A stretch of DNA of 64,000 nucleotides from Klebsiella quasivariicola (lineage in GTDB: Bacteria; Pseudomonadota; Gammaproteobacteria; Enterobacterales; Enterobacteriaceae), in contig NZ_CP022823.1 of the NCBI RefSeq assembly GCF_002269255.1, positions 3,906,001 through 3,970,000 on the forward strand, in the 5' to 3' direction. Positions within the stretch are counted from its first letter, which is position 1, and the number at the start of each line of letters is the position of its first letter. Both the position numbers and the translations under genes were made by a program. The notes beneath the pieces are model-generated. The model made no database searches and had not been told where the DNA came from. It was given only the letters and a program-made list of their open reading frames with translations. Positions 49,994 to 59,045 of the stretch are shown piece after piece.

Positions 49994-50710
49994 TTACGCG
50001 CTGCGCTGCAGCAGCATCGACTTAATATGGCCGATGGCGCGCGTCGGGTTCAGCCCCTTCGGACACACACTGACGCAGTTCATAATGCTGTGACAGCGGA
50101 ATACGCTGAAAGCATCGCTCAGACCGTCGAGGCGTTCGCTGGTTTCGGTATCGCGGCTGTCAATCAGGAAGCGATACGCGGCCAGCAGGCCAGCCGGGCC
50201 GATGAACTTGTCCGGGTTCCACCAGAACGACGGGCACGAGGTCGAACAGCATGCGCACAGAATACATTCGTACAGACCATCGAGCTTCTCACGCTGTTCC
50301 GGCATCTGCAGATGCTCGCGAGCCGGAGGATTTTGCCCATTATTCAATAAGTAAGGCTTAATCTTCTCATATTGTGCATAGAATTGCCCCATGTCCACCA
50401 CCAAATCACGGATCACCGGTAATCCAGGCAGCGGACGGATGACAATCTTCTTGCCCGGCTGATTCAGCGCGGAGATCGGCGTGATGCACGCCAGACCGTT
50501 TTTCCCATTCATGTTCAGGCCATCGGAACCACACACCCCTTCACGGCAGGAGCGACGGAACGACAGCGACGGATCTTTTTCTTTCAGCTGGATCAGCGCA
50601 TCCAGCAGCATCATGTCGCGACCTTCTTCCGCTTCGAGGGTGTAATCCTGCATGTGCGGAGCGTCGTCAACATCCGGGTTATAGCGATAAATTGAAAACT
50701 CGAGTTTCAT
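49994..50710 (-). CDS. sdhB: Succinate dehydrogenase iron-sulfur subunit
   Basis: A 238-residue subunit with three clusters: 2Fe-2S in SCREGVCGSDGLNMNG, 4Fe-4S starting in CILCACCSTSCPSF, and 3Fe-4S completed by CHSIMNCVSVCPKGLNP. It passes electrons from SdhA flavin to ubiquinone at SdhCD. Same length as E. coli SdhB. It follows sdhA by 15 bp. Confidence 0.98.
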   Translation of the reverse strand: MKLEFSIYRYNPDVDDAPHMQDYTLEAEEGRDMMLLDALIQLKEKDPSLSFRRSCREGVCGSDGLNMNGKNGLACITPISALNQPGKKIVIRPLPGLPVIRDLVVDMGQFYAQYEKIKPYLLNNGQNPPAREHLQMPEQREKLDGLYECILCACCSTSCPSFWWNPDKFIGPAGLLAAYRFLIDSRDTETSERLDGLSDAFSVFRCHSIMNCVSVCPKGLNPTRAIGHIKSMLLQRSA

Positions 50711-50725
50711 TTTCCTGTCTCCGCA

Positions 50726-52492
50726 TTAGTAAGTACGAATCTTCGGCGGGAATGCCGGACGCAGTTTCGGTTCCATGTTGACGCTACGACGCGTCATGGA
50801 TTCCGACTCTGGCAGATACAGGGAATGGCACAGCCAGTTTTCATCATCACGATCCGGGAAGTCGAAGCGGCTATGGGCGCCACGGCTTTCAGTACGGAAG
50901 TTAGCGGACACGGCGGTCGCAAACGCGGTCTCCATCAGATTGTCCAGCTCCAGGCACTCAACGCGCTGGGTGTTGAACTCGCTGGAAGTATCGTCGAGAC
51001 GCGCGTTTTTCAGGCGCTCGCGGATCACTTTCAACTGCTCCAGACCTTTGTGCATCGCATCGCCTTCGCGGAACACCGAGAAGTTGTGCTGCATACATTC
51101 CTGCAGCGCTTTGCGGATTTCCACCGGGTCTTCGCCGGAGCGGGTGTTGTTCCAGCGGTTGAGGCGGTCCAGCGAGCCTTCGACATCCGATTCGCTGGCG
51201 TCGCGCAGCGTACCCTGTTCGGCGATGGACTCCTGCAGATGCAGACCCGCCGCACGGCCAAAGACCACCAGGTCAAGCAGCGAGTTGCCGCCGAGACGGT
51301 TGGCGCCGTGGACCGATACGCAGGCGATTTCGCCTACCGCGAACAGGCCCGGGATCACCACATCTTCGCCCTTCTCGTTCACGGTCAGCGCCTGGCCGGT
51401 GACTTTGGTCGGAATACCGCCCATCATGTAGTGGCAGGTTGGGATAACCGGAATCGGTTCTTTCACCGGATCAACGTGAGCAAAGGTACGGGACAGCTCA
51501 AGGATGCCTGGCAGACGAGATTCCAGAACCTCTTTACCCAGGTGATCCAGTTTCAGTTTCGCGTGCGGGCCCCACGGACCGTCGCAGCCGCGGCCTTCGC
51601 GGATTTCGATCATGATGGAACGCGCCACCACGTCACGACCCGCCAGGTCTTTCGCGTTCGGGGCATAACGCTCCATAAAGCGCTCGCCGTGTTTGTTCAG
51701 CAGGTAACCGCCTTCGCCGCGACACCCTTCGGTGACCAGCACCCCTGCCCCGGCGATGCCGGTCGGGTGGAACTGCCACATTTCCATATCCTGCACCGGC
51801 ACGCCAGCGCGGATAGCCATCCCCACGCCGTCACCGGTATTGATGTGGGCGTTGGTGGTGGACTGATAGATACGGCCTGCGCCGCCGGTCGCCAGCACGG
51901 TCGCACGGGCTTTAAAGTAGACCACTTCACCGGTCTCGATGCACAGGGCGGTACAACCGACCACCGCGCCATCCTGGTTTTTCACCAGATCGAGCGCGTA
52001 CCATTCGGAGAAGATAGTGGTGTGATTTTTCAGGTTCTGCTGATACAGGGTGTGCAGCAGCGCGTGGCCGGTACGGTCAGCCGCCGCCGCGGTACGTGCC
52101 GCCTGCTCGCCGCCGAAGTTCTTCGACTGGCCGCCGAACGGGCGCTGATAAATACGGCCGTCGTCAAGACGGGAGAACGGCAGCCCCATGTGCTCCAGCT
52201 CAAGAATCGCTTCCGGACCGGTTTTACACATGTATTCGATGGCGTCCTGGTCGCCGATATAGTCCGACCCTTTTACGGTGTCGTACATATGCCATTCCCA
52301 GTTATCTTCATGGGAGTTACCGAGCGCGACGGTGATGCCACCCTGCGCGGATACGGTATGGGAACGGGTCGGGAATACTTTGGAGAGCAGTGCACAGGTC
52401 TGTCCGCTCTGGGAAATTTGCAGCGCCGCGCGCATACCTGCGCCGCCGGCACCGATGACAACAGCATCAAACTCTCTGACTGGCAATTTCAT
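50726..52492 (-). CDS. sdhA: Succinate dehydrogenase flavoprotein subunit
   Basis: A 588-residue FAD protein oxidising succinate to fumarate. The nucleotide-binding GAGGAGM is at about 15-21, and FAD is attached to His45 (FPTRSHTVSAQGG). The start MKLPVREFDAVV at 52492 overlaps the sdhD stop by one base (TAATG), implying coupling, and gives the E. coli length; the frame extending to 52504 is not needed. Confidence 0.98.
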   Translation of the reverse strand: MKLPVREFDAVVIGAGGAGMRAALQISQSGQTCALLSKVFPTRSHTVSAQGGITVALGNSHEDNWEWHMYDTVKGSDYIGDQDAIEYMCKTGPEAILELEHMGLPFSRLDDGRIYQRPFGGQSKNFGGEQAARTAAAADRTGHALLHTLYQQNLKNHTTIFSEWYALDLVKNQDGAVVGCTALCIETGEVVYFKARATVLATGGAGRIYQSTTNAHINTGDGVGMAIRAGVPVQDMEMWQFHPTGIAGAGVLVTEGCRGEGGYLLNKHGERFMERYAPNAKDLAGRDVVARSIMIEIREGRGCDGPWGPHAKLKLDHLGKEVLESRLPGILELSRTFAHVDPVKEPIPVIPTCHYMMGGIPTKVTGQALTVNEKGEDVVIPGLFAVGEIACVSVHGANRLGGNSLLDLVVFGRAAGLHLQESIAEQGTLRDASESDVEGSLDRLNRWNNTRSGEDPVEIRKALQECMQHNFSVFREGDAMHKGLEQLKVIRERLKNARLDDTSSEFNTQRVECLELDNLMETAFATAVSANFRTESRGAHSRFDFPDRDDENWLCHSLYLPESESMTRRSVNMEPKLRPAFPPKIRTY

Positions 52493-52839
52493 TACACACC
52501 CCACACCACAACAAATCCATAAAGAACGTAAGCCACCAGCGCCACAACGATAGCCAGTTGCAGAACCAGGCGCAGAGCCAGTGGTTTAACGTAGTCCGTT
52601 AACACCTGCCACATCCCGATCCAGGCATGGATGAGAATGGAGACGAGAGCCAGCAGAGTGAAGACTTTAGTGAAGCCGGAGGCAAAGAATCCGGTCCACA
52701 CTTCCCATGAGATTTCACCGGTGGTGGCGAAGAAGCCAACCATGTAGATGATGTAGAGGGTCAGAACGATGGCGGTAGCACGGACCAGAATAAAGTCATG
52801 TACGCCGTTGCGTCCCAGTGCTGAGGCGTTGCTTACCAT
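52492..52839 (-). CDS. sdhD: Succinate dehydrogenase membrane anchor SdhD
   Basis: A 115-residue inner-membrane anchor with three TM helices. It provides a haem b ligand histidine (ILIHAWIGMWQVLTDY) and part of the quinone site. The start MVSNASALGRNGVHDF at 52839 overlaps the sdhC end by 7 nt, and GAGG lies just upstream. A frame reaching 53001 would run through sdhC and is rejected. Confidence 0.97.
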   Translation of the reverse strand: MVSNASALGRNGVHDFILVRATAIVLTLYIIYMVGFFATTGEISWEVWTGFFASGFTKVFTLLALVSILIHAWIGMWQVLTDYVKPLALRLVLQLAIVVALVAYVLYGFVVVWGV

Positions 52840-53222
52840 ACGAGGACTCCTGCGAGAAGTGAAAGCACGACAGTAATAACAAAAGAAATTTTGGCGGAAC
52901 GTTTCCCTGCTTCGAGGGTTTCGTCCAGGTAGCCAAAGTCCATCATCAGATGGCGGATACCGACCACAACGTGATAGGCCAGCGCGGTGAGAATGCCCCA
53001 CATGATGAACTTCACAAAGAAGCTATCCATGATGGAGGCCGCCGTCAGAAAACCTTCAGGGGAGGAAAGGCTGGTGCCCAGCAGCCAAAGCAGAATTCCG
53101 ACCGCCACGAAGGTGATGACACCGGAAACGCGATGGAGAATGGACGCTATCGCCGTGATTGGGAACCGTATCGTTTGTAGATCCAGATTGACAGGTCTTT
53201 GTTTTTTCACATTTCTTACCAT
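52833..53222 (-). CDS. sdhC: Succinate dehydrogenase cytochrome b556 subunit SdhC
   Basis: A 129-residue inner-membrane subunit with three TM helices. The haem-ligand and quinone-site block AYHVVVGIRHLMMDFG is conserved, as is SILHRVSGV near residue 30. The start at 53222 (MVRNVKKQRP) follows the E. coli annotation; an ATG 15 nt upstream (53237) is also possible, since neither has a strong ribosome site. First gene of the nine-gene sdhCDAB-sucABCD operon. Confidence 0.96.
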   Translation of the reverse strand: MVRNVKKQRPVNLDLQTIRFPITAIASILHRVSGVITFVAVGILLWLLGTSLSSPEGFLTAASIMDSFFVKFIMWGILTALAYHVVVGIRHLMMDFGYLDETLEAGKRSAKISFVITVVLSLLAGVLVW

Positions 53223-53877
53223 GAATAACGCCCACATGCTGTTCTTATTGTTTCCTTCCTCCGGTCTGCTTGCGGGTCAGACAGCGTCCTTTCTATAACC
53301 AGAAGTCATGTTAAAACGTCTTTTCAGGCATTAAAACATCACTAAACAACGCTGGGTGGCTCGGGATTGCAGGGTGTTCCGGAGACCTGGCCGCAGTATA
53401 GGCCGTTCACAAAATCATTACAATTAACCTACATATAGTTTGTTGGGTTTTCTCCGGAACAGTGATCAAGGTCACGATAACAACATTTTTTTAATTTTTA
53501 ATCACCTGATTTGACAAATATTAAACATTCTTGTTACAACCATTACCAGTTAAATGCAATAATGCTCAAAAGTTATGGGGTCACTCTTTCACCTGAGAAT
53601 AAGTTATGTAACAGTGTGTCAGTATTGACCGATGTAATCAGGACAGTTATTAGTGGTATATAGGTTTTAATATTCGGACTGCTAAAACGCTGATTTGCTG
53701 TTGTTTCACCGCAGCCCTGAAGAACGTGCCATCAAGCGCCGTTGCTCTGTACCCTGCCCTTTTCGCTGACGCAGAGCTGTGTGCAACATAACAAACTGGT
53801 AACGTATGCAGGCGCGGGCCGAAAGCAAATCCACCACCCGGCAGTCTTAAGCAATAAAGGCGCTAAGGAGACCATAA
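53223..53877. promoter_or_regulatory. Divergent sdhC/gltA control region
   Basis: No gene is supported in these 655 bp, except possibly five extra N-terminal codons of sdhC. AGTGATCAAGGTCACG at 53461-53476 fits a CRP site (GTGA-N6-TCAC) about 240 bp before sdhC. GTTAATTGTAATGATT on the minus strand near 53413-53430 resembles an ArcA site. The long gltA leader (from about 53650) matches the known long-leader layout in E. coli. Confidence 0.65.
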
Positions 53878-55161
53878 ATGTCTGATGCTAAAGCAAAAAT
53901 CACCCTGGGTGGTGACACTGCTATTGAACTGGATGTGCTAAAAGGCACGCTCGGTCAGGATGTTATTGATATTCGTAGTCTTGGTTCAAAAGGCGTATTT
54001 ACTTTTGACCCAGGTTTCACATCAACGGCTTCTTGTGAATCTAAAATTACGTTTATCGATGGTGACGAGGGGATCCTGCTGCACCGCGGTTTCCCGATCG
54101 ACCAGTTAGCGACCGAATCTAACTATCTCGAAGTTTGTTATATTTTGCTGTACGGTGAAAAACCGACCCAGGCCGAATATGACGAATTTAAAACCACCGT
54201 CACCCGTCACACCATGATTCATGAGCAGATCACCCGTCTGTTCCATGCGTTCCGTCGCGATTCTCACCCGATGGCCGTTATGTGCGGGATCACCGGCGCC
54301 CTGGCGGCGTTCTATCATGACTCTCTCGACGTCAATAACCCACGTCACCGCGAGATTGCCGCCTATCGTCTGCTGTCCAAAATGCCAACCATGGCAGCCA
54401 TGTGTTACAAGTATTCTATCGGTCAGCCGTTTGTTTATCCGCGCAACGACCTCTCCTACGCCGGCAACTTCCTGCGCATGATGTTCGCCACGCCGTGCGA
54501 AGAGTATGAAGTCAATCCGGTGCTTGAGCGCGCCATGGATCGTATTCTGATCCTGCATGCCGATCACGAGCAGAACGCGTCGACCTCGACGGTCCGTACC
54601 GCGGGCTCCTCCGGCGCGAACCCGTTCGCCTGTATCGCTGCGGGCATCGCCTCCCTGTGGGGACCGGCACACGGCGGTGCCAACGAAGCGGCGCTGAAAA
54701 TGCTGGAAGAGATCAGCTCCGTTGAGCACATTCCGGAATTTGTTCGTCGTGCGAAAGACAAGAATGACTCTTTCCGCCTGATGGGCTTCGGCCATCGCGT
54801 GTACAAGAACTACGACCCGCGCGCCACCGTGATGCGTGAAACCTGCCACGAAGTGCTGAAAGAACTGGGCACCAAAGACGACCTGCTGCAGGTGGCCATG
54901 GAGCTGGAGCATATCGCGCTGAACGACCCGTACTTCATTGAGAAGAAACTGTACCCGAACGTCGACTTCTACTCGGGTATTATCCTGAAAGCGATGGGTA
55001 TTCCGTCCTCCATGTTTACCGTTATCTTCGCCATGGCGCGTACCGTGGGCTGGATTGCGCACTGGAACGAAATGCACAGCGATGGCATGAAAATCGCCCG
55101 TCCGCGTCAGCTGTACACCGGCTACGCCAAACGCGATTACCAGTCCGACATTAAGCGTTAA
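53878..55161 (+). CDS. gltA: Citrate synthase (type II, hexameric)
   Basis: A 427-residue enzyme condensing oxaloacetate and acetyl-CoA. It is the long type II form, NADH-inhibited in Gram-negative bacteria. Catalytic residues lie in GPAHGGANEA, GFGHRVYKNYDPRA and NVDFYSG (two histidines and an aspartate). Start MSDAKAKITLGG with an AAGGAGACC site upstream; same length as E. coli GltA. Monocistronic and divergent from sdhC, with a strong terminator. Confidence 0.98.
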   Translation: MSDAKAKITLGGDTAIELDVLKGTLGQDVIDIRSLGSKGVFTFDPGFTSTASCESKITFIDGDEGILLHRGFPIDQLATESNYLEVCYILLYGEKPTQAEYDEFKTTVTRHTMIHEQITRLFHAFRRDSHPMAVMCGITGALAAFYHDSLDVNNPRHREIAAYRLLSKMPTMAAMCYKYSIGQPFVYPRNDLSYAGNFLRMMFATPCEEYEVNPVLERAMDRILILHADHEQNASTSTVRTAGSSGANPFACIAAGIASLWGPAHGGANEAALKMLEEISSVEHIPEFVRRAKDKNDSFRLMGFGHRVYKNYDPRATVMRETCHEVLKELGTKDDLLQVAMELEHIALNDPYFIEKKLYPNVDFYSGIILKAMGIPSSMFTVIFAMARTVGWIAHWNEMHSDGMKIARPRQLYTGYAKRDYQSDIKR

Positions 55162-55180
55162 TCTTGCGGTCCGGATGACA

Positions 55181-55208
55181 AAAACGCGCCTGTTGGCGCG
55201 TTTTTTTT
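55181..55208. terminator. Terminator of gltA, shared with nei
   Basis: AAAACGCGCC (55181-55190), TGTT and GGCGCGTTTT (55195-55204) form a 10-bp stem followed by T-run to 55208. It can act in both directions for the convergent genes. Confidence 0.92.
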
Positions 55209-55225
55209 ATCTGTCTGAAACTGGC

Positions 55226-56017
55226 TTAATGCTGGCATCGCGGGCACCAGTAAAACGGCCGCGAGGAGAGCGTTGTCTTTTCAATTATCCCCCCGCAGCG
55301 CTCGCAGCGTTCCCCGGCACGATGGAAGACCTTAAAGCGGAACAGCGCGCCGTGATGCTTGTTGTCATCCACCAGGCCGCGGGTGTGATAAGAAAGCCGC
55401 GGGATAGCCAGCAGCGCGTGCGCCAGCGCATCCAGCTGGCTGTCGCTCAGTTCAGCAGCTTTACGCTTCCCGCTTAATCCCACCTGCCAGAGAATTTCCA
55501 CCCGCAGATAGTTACCGAGCCCGGCCAGAAAGGCCTGATCGAGTAGCAGGCCGGAAAACTGACGATGGCGGAATTTGGCCGACAGCAGCCGCGCTTTCAC
55601 CGCCTCCGCGGTTAACGTCATATCCAGCACATCCGGTCCCACGCGCAGTAAGAACGGGTGATGGGCAACCTGCTCCGCCGTGAGCATCTCAATATCTGAC
55701 GCGCTGTAGAGCAAAATCGCCTTCCTCGCCGTCTGCAGCCTGACGCGCAGCACGCGGTTGGAAGTGGGCTGTTCACCGGCATCAACCACGCGCCAGACGC
55801 CGTACAGCTGATTATGACTGTACAGGGTCAGTCCGCCGGAGAAGCGGGTCAGCAGGGCTTTCCCCCGGGTATCGATACGCGTCACCCGCTGACCCGTCAG
55901 CGAGGTTTGGTAGGGTTGCAACTGGGGAAAGGCGAACCAGACGTCAGTTAAGGGTTCGTCTTTGATTGCCGCCTCCAGTTTGTCCGCCGCACGGCGGATC
56001 TCCGGACCTTCCGGCAT
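55226..56017 (-). CDS. nei: Endonuclease VIII
   Basis: A 263-residue Fpg/Nei DNA glycosylase/AP lyase removing oxidised pyrimidines. The catalytic proline follows the initiator Met (MPEGPEIRRAADKLE, Pro2 and Glu3), and a C-terminal zinc finger is seen in CERCGGIIEKTTLSS then CPRC. Same length as E. coli Nei. It follows pcp by 15 bp and may be the last gene of the pxp-pcp-nei transcript. Confidence 0.96.
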   Translation of the reverse strand: MPEGPEIRRAADKLEAAIKDEPLTDVWFAFPQLQPYQTSLTGQRVTRIDTRGKALLTRFSGGLTLYSHNQLYGVWRVVDAGEQPTSNRVLRVRLQTARKAILLYSASDIEMLTAEQVAHHPFLLRVGPDVLDMTLTAEAVKARLLSAKFRHRQFSGLLLDQAFLAGLGNYLRVEILWQVGLSGKRKAAELSDSQLDALAHALLAIPRLSYHTRGLVDDNKHHGALFRFKVFHRAGERCERCGGIIEKTTLSSRPFYWCPRCQH

Positions 56018-56032
56018 ACTGTCATCCTTTTG

Positions 56033-56677
56033 TTAGTGGGTAGCACCGCCACCCAGTTTGCTATCTACCGGCTGACGCAGCGCCACGGCAATGGCCGTTT
56101 CCAGCGCCTCACGCACAGTGGCGGTCGCCATGCTCGGCTCGCCGGGATGGGCCGCCGCCTGCGCCGGTAGCCAGGGAATATGGATAAAGCCGCCCCGCAC
56201 CTCAGTCTGCCCCTGCAGCCTGTGCAGCAGGCCGTACATGACGTGATTGCAGACGAAGGTGCCGGCGGTTTGCGACACCGACGCCGGGATCCCGCGATCG
56301 CGCAGCGCGCTGACAATCGCTTTGATCGGCAAAGTGCTGAACCACGCCGCCGGCCCGCCGGCGACGATCGGCGTGTCGACCGGCTGCTGGCCTTGATTAT
56401 CAGGAATACGCGCATCATCGACGTTGATAGCCACACGTTCGAGGCTGATATCGACGCGACCGCCAGCCTGCCCCACGGCGATAACCAGCTTTGGCTGCAG
56501 CGCGTTTATCGCCGTATAGAGCACCGACAGCGCCTCGCCAAACACACAGGGAAGCTGGCGGGCGATCACCGTCTGACCGGCAATCATCGTCCCGTCCAGC
56601 TGCTGCACCACTTCCCAGGAAGGGTTCACCGTCTCGCCGTCGAAGGGTTCAAACCCGGTTATCAGTACTCCCGCCAT
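56033..56677 (-). CDS. pcp: Pyrrolidone-carboxylate peptidase (pyroglutamyl peptidase I)
   Basis: A 214-residue cytosolic cysteine peptidase (C15) releasing N-terminal pyroglutamate. The catalytic triad is visible as Glu80 (ISLERVAIN), Cys143 (GTFVCNHVMY) and His166 (GGFIHIPWLP). Two ATGs are adjacent; 56677 has AAGGAG six nt upstream and is preferred. It sits directly after pxpA, whose complex opens 5-oxoproline to glutamate, so substrate release and use are encoded together. E. coli K-12 lacks pcp here. Confidence 0.94.
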   Translation of the reverse strand: MAGVLITGFEPFDGETVNPSWEVVQQLDGTMIAGQTVIARQLPCVFGEALSVLYTAINALQPKLVIAVGQAGGRVDISLERVAINVDDARIPDNQGQQPVDTPIVAGGPAAWFSTLPIKAIVSALRDRGIPASVSQTAGTFVCNHVMYGLLHRLQGQTEVRGGFIHIPWLPAQAAAHPGEPSMATATVREALETAIAVALRQPVDSKLGGGATH

Positions 56678-56706
56678 CATCCTCTCCTTCGCGGTCAGTC
56701 AGATTG

Positions 56707-57459
56707 TCATATTTCTGCGTCCAGCTGAGCGCTGACCTGAATATGGCGCCCGGCAAAGGCCGCCCGCAGACGGCGGGCAAAATCCAGCGCGTGTGGGCCA
56801 TCGCCATGCAGACACACCGTCTGCGCCACCACGTTCGCCCATTCGCCGCTGACGCTACGCACCCGGTGGTGTTGCACCATCTCGAGAGTTTGCGCCAGAG
56901 CCTGCTCTTCGCTGTCAATCAGCGCCCCGGGTTGGCTGCGCGGCACCAGGCTACCGTCGGCCAGGTAGCCGCGATCGGCAAACACCTCCTGGCGCGTCGT
57001 CAGACCATAGTGCTGCCCGGCGCGGACCAGTTCGCTGCCCGCCAGCCCCACCAGCACCAGTTTCGGATTCACATCACGGATCGCGCGGGCAATCGCGTCC
57101 GCCAGCGGCGGTGATTTGGCCGCCTGGTTATACAGCATGCCGTGCGGCTTCACGTGCTGCAGCTCACCGCCCTGCGCCTGAACGATCGCCGCCAGGGCGC
57201 CAATCTGATACAGCGTCTGGGCATAGACCGTTTCCGGCGGCAGATCCATCGCTGTGCGGCCGAAATTTTCCCGGTCGGCATACCCTGGATGGGCGCCGAC
57301 CGCTACGCCGTACTTCAGCGCCTCGCGTACGCTCTGCACCATCAGCCCGGCGTCGCCGGCGTGAAAGCCGCAGGCGATATTTGCCGACGAGACCAGCTGG
57401 AGGAGCGCGCTATCATTCGCCCCGCCTTCCCCGAGATCGGCATTGAGATCAATCATCAT
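56707..57459 (-). CDS. pxpA: 5-oxoprolinase subunit A
   Basis: A 250-residue LamB/YcsF-family protein with the blocks IDLNADLGEG, ANIACGFHAGD, VAVGAHPGY and HVKPHGMLYN. With PxpB and PxpC it forms the ATP-dependent prokaryotic 5-oxoprolinase. Its coding start overlaps the pxpC end by 11 nt. The ATG at 57459 has GGAG eight nt upstream; the adjacent ATG at 57456 is an alternative. E. coli YbgL has 244 residues. Confidence 0.94.
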   Translation of the reverse strand: MMIDLNADLGEGGANDSALLQLVSSANIACGFHAGDAGLMVQSVREALKYGVAVGAHPGYADRENFGRTAMDLPPETVYAQTLYQIGALAAIVQAQGGELQHVKPHGMLYNQAAKSPPLADAIARAIRDVNPKLVLVGLAGSELVRAGQHYGLTTRQEVFADRGYLADGSLVPRSQPGALIDSEEQALAQTLEMVQHHRVRSVSGEWANVVAQTVCLHGDGPHALDFARRLRAAFAGRHIQVSAQLDAEI

Positions 57460-58381
57460 CGTGGAGTCTCCAGGCCAGTTGTTCAAGATAACGTTGACGA
57501 TCGGCCCGCGCCTTCAGGGCCTCCTCCAGCGAACAGGCGACGAAGTGGATCGGCTGCCCCAGCGGGATCTGCGCCAGCTGGTACATATCGGACTCAATAA
57601 TGCAGGCGATGCGCGGATAGCCGCCGGTGGTTTGCGCATCGTTCATCAGGACGATGGGCTGGCCGTTATGCGGCACCTGCACTACGCCCGGCAGCAGACC
57701 GTGCGACAGCATCTCGCGATCGGTGATCCGTTTCAACGGCTGCCCCTGCAGGCGGTAGCCCATGCGATTGCTCTGCGGACTGAGCTGCCAGGGGGAGCGC
57801 CAGAACGACGCCTGCGAGGCCGCATCAAACTCATGATACTCCGGGCCCGGCAGCGCGCGAATGCGGTTGCCCAGCGGCAGCTGCTTGACACCGCGCGAGG
57901 TGGTAAAGCGCCGAGCGGCTTTCCCGAGCTTCAGTTGGTCGCCATCCTGCAGGCGGCGTCCTTCCAGACCGCCAATCCCCGCCTTAAGATCCGTGCTGCG
58001 CGAGCCAAGCACCACCGGGACCGCGACCCCGCCCGCCACCGCCAGATAGCTACGAATGCCATGCTGCGGCGTTTTCAGCACCAACCGTTGCCCGGCCCGG
58101 TAGGCGGTGCGCCAGCCCACCCAGACCGCTTTGCCGTCCAGCGTCGCTTCGCAGGCGGCGCCGGTCAGCGCGAACCAGCCGCTGCGGGCAAATTCGATCT
58201 CCACCTGACCGAGGGTAATCTCCAGCCCGGCGGCGTTCGCCTCGTTGCCAACCAGCAGATTGGCAATCACCAGCGAGGGATAATCCAGAGCGCCGCAGCG
58301 GCTGATGCCAGACTGACGCAGGCCTTCTCGTCCACCGTCCTGTACCGAGGTGTACAGACCGGCGCGGATCAGGGTTAACAT
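57449..58381 (-). CDS. pxpC: 5-oxoprolinase subunit C
   Basis: A 310-residue KipA/allophanate-hydrolase-subunit-2 family protein, same length as E. coli YbgK. Conserved: TSVQDGGREGLRQSGISRCGALD near the N-terminus (DYPSL next), PGPEYHEFD, and SNRMGYRLQG. It works with PxpB, whose gene overlaps it by 7 nt upstream, and PxpA downstream in ATP-dependent 5-oxoproline hydrolysis. Older names tie this pair to KipI/KipA sporulation control in Bacillus, which does not apply here. Confidence 0.94.
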   Translation of the reverse strand: MLTLIRAGLYTSVQDGGREGLRQSGISRCGALDYPSLVIANLLVGNEANAAGLEITLGQVEIEFARSGWFALTGAACEATLDGKAVWVGWRTAYRAGQRLVLKTPQHGIRSYLAVAGGVAVPVVLGSRSTDLKAGIGGLEGRRLQDGDQLKLGKAARRFTTSRGVKQLPLGNRIRALPGPEYHEFDAASQASFWRSPWQLSPQSNRMGYRLQGQPLKRITDREMLSHGLLPGVVQVPHNGQPIVLMNDAQTTGGYPRIACIIESDMYQLAQIPLGQPIHFVACSLEEALKARADRQRYLEQLAWRLHDDD

Positions 58382-59031
58382 ACCCCCTCCTTTTGCGGCA
58401 CAAAGCGAATTTTATCGCCCACGCGCAACAGCGCAGGCTCCTTACGCGCCGGGTCAAACAGCGTCAACGCGGTCCGCCCCAGCAGCTGCCAGCCGCCGGG
58501 CGTCGCCAGCGGATAGATGCCGGTTTGCGCGCCGCCAATGCCCACCGATCCGGCCGGGACCCGCACGCGCGGTTCGGCGCGACGCGGGGTCGCCAGCGCC
58601 GGCGGCAGCCCGCCCAGGTAGGGGAATCCCGGCTGAAAACCAATAAACCAGACCAGGTATTCCACCGAGGCATGCAGCTCCACAACCTGTTTTTCACTCA
58701 GGCCGCTGTGCTGCGCCACCACCCCGAGGTCCGGCCCGGCTTCGCCGCCGTACACCACCGGGATGGTCAATGATCTCGACTCCGGCTCCAGTGCGAGGCT
58801 CTCCTCCCACCAGCGCTGCAGACGGTCTATCGCCTCCCATGCCATCTCCTGAGGGCGGCGGAGCACCACGGTGATATTGTTCATGCCGGGAATGGCGTCA
58901 ACCACCGCTTCGTGGTGAGACAGCCGCTGGGCCAATCCCCAGATCCGTTGCTGGCTCTCGAGCGTGACCGGCGGCTCCAGCTCCAGCACGACGGCCGTTT
59001 CTCCTAACAAATAACAACGCGCTCGCTGCAC
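58375..59031 (-). CDS. pxpB: 5-oxoprolinase subunit B
   Basis: A 218-residue KipI/allophanate-hydrolase-subunit-1 family protein, same length as E. coli YbgJ. Typical blocks are IPGMNNITVVL, IPVVYGGEAGPDL, and GFQPGFPYLGGLPPAL followed by VPAGSVGIGGAQTGIYP. It forms the PxpBC complex. It lies 14 bp after ybgI in the minus-strand run ybgI-pxpB-pxpC-pxpA-pcp-nei. Confidence 0.94.
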   Translation of the reverse strand: MQRARCYLLGETAVVLELEPPVTLESQQRIWGLAQRLSHHEAVVDAIPGMNNITVVLRRPQEMAWEAIDRLQRWWEESLALEPESRSLTIPVVYGGEAGPDLGVVAQHSGLSEKQVVELHASVEYLVWFIGFQPGFPYLGGLPPALATPRRAEPRVRVPAGSVGIGGAQTGIYPLATPGGWQLLGRTALTLFDPARKEPALLRVGDKIRFVPQKEGVC

Positions 59032-59045
59032 TTTTTTCTCTCCCG

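Noticed and set aside
50825..52522. 565-codon frame antisense to sdhA
   Set aside because: Shadow of sdhA, with no initiation signal and a low-information His/Arg/Gln-rich translation.
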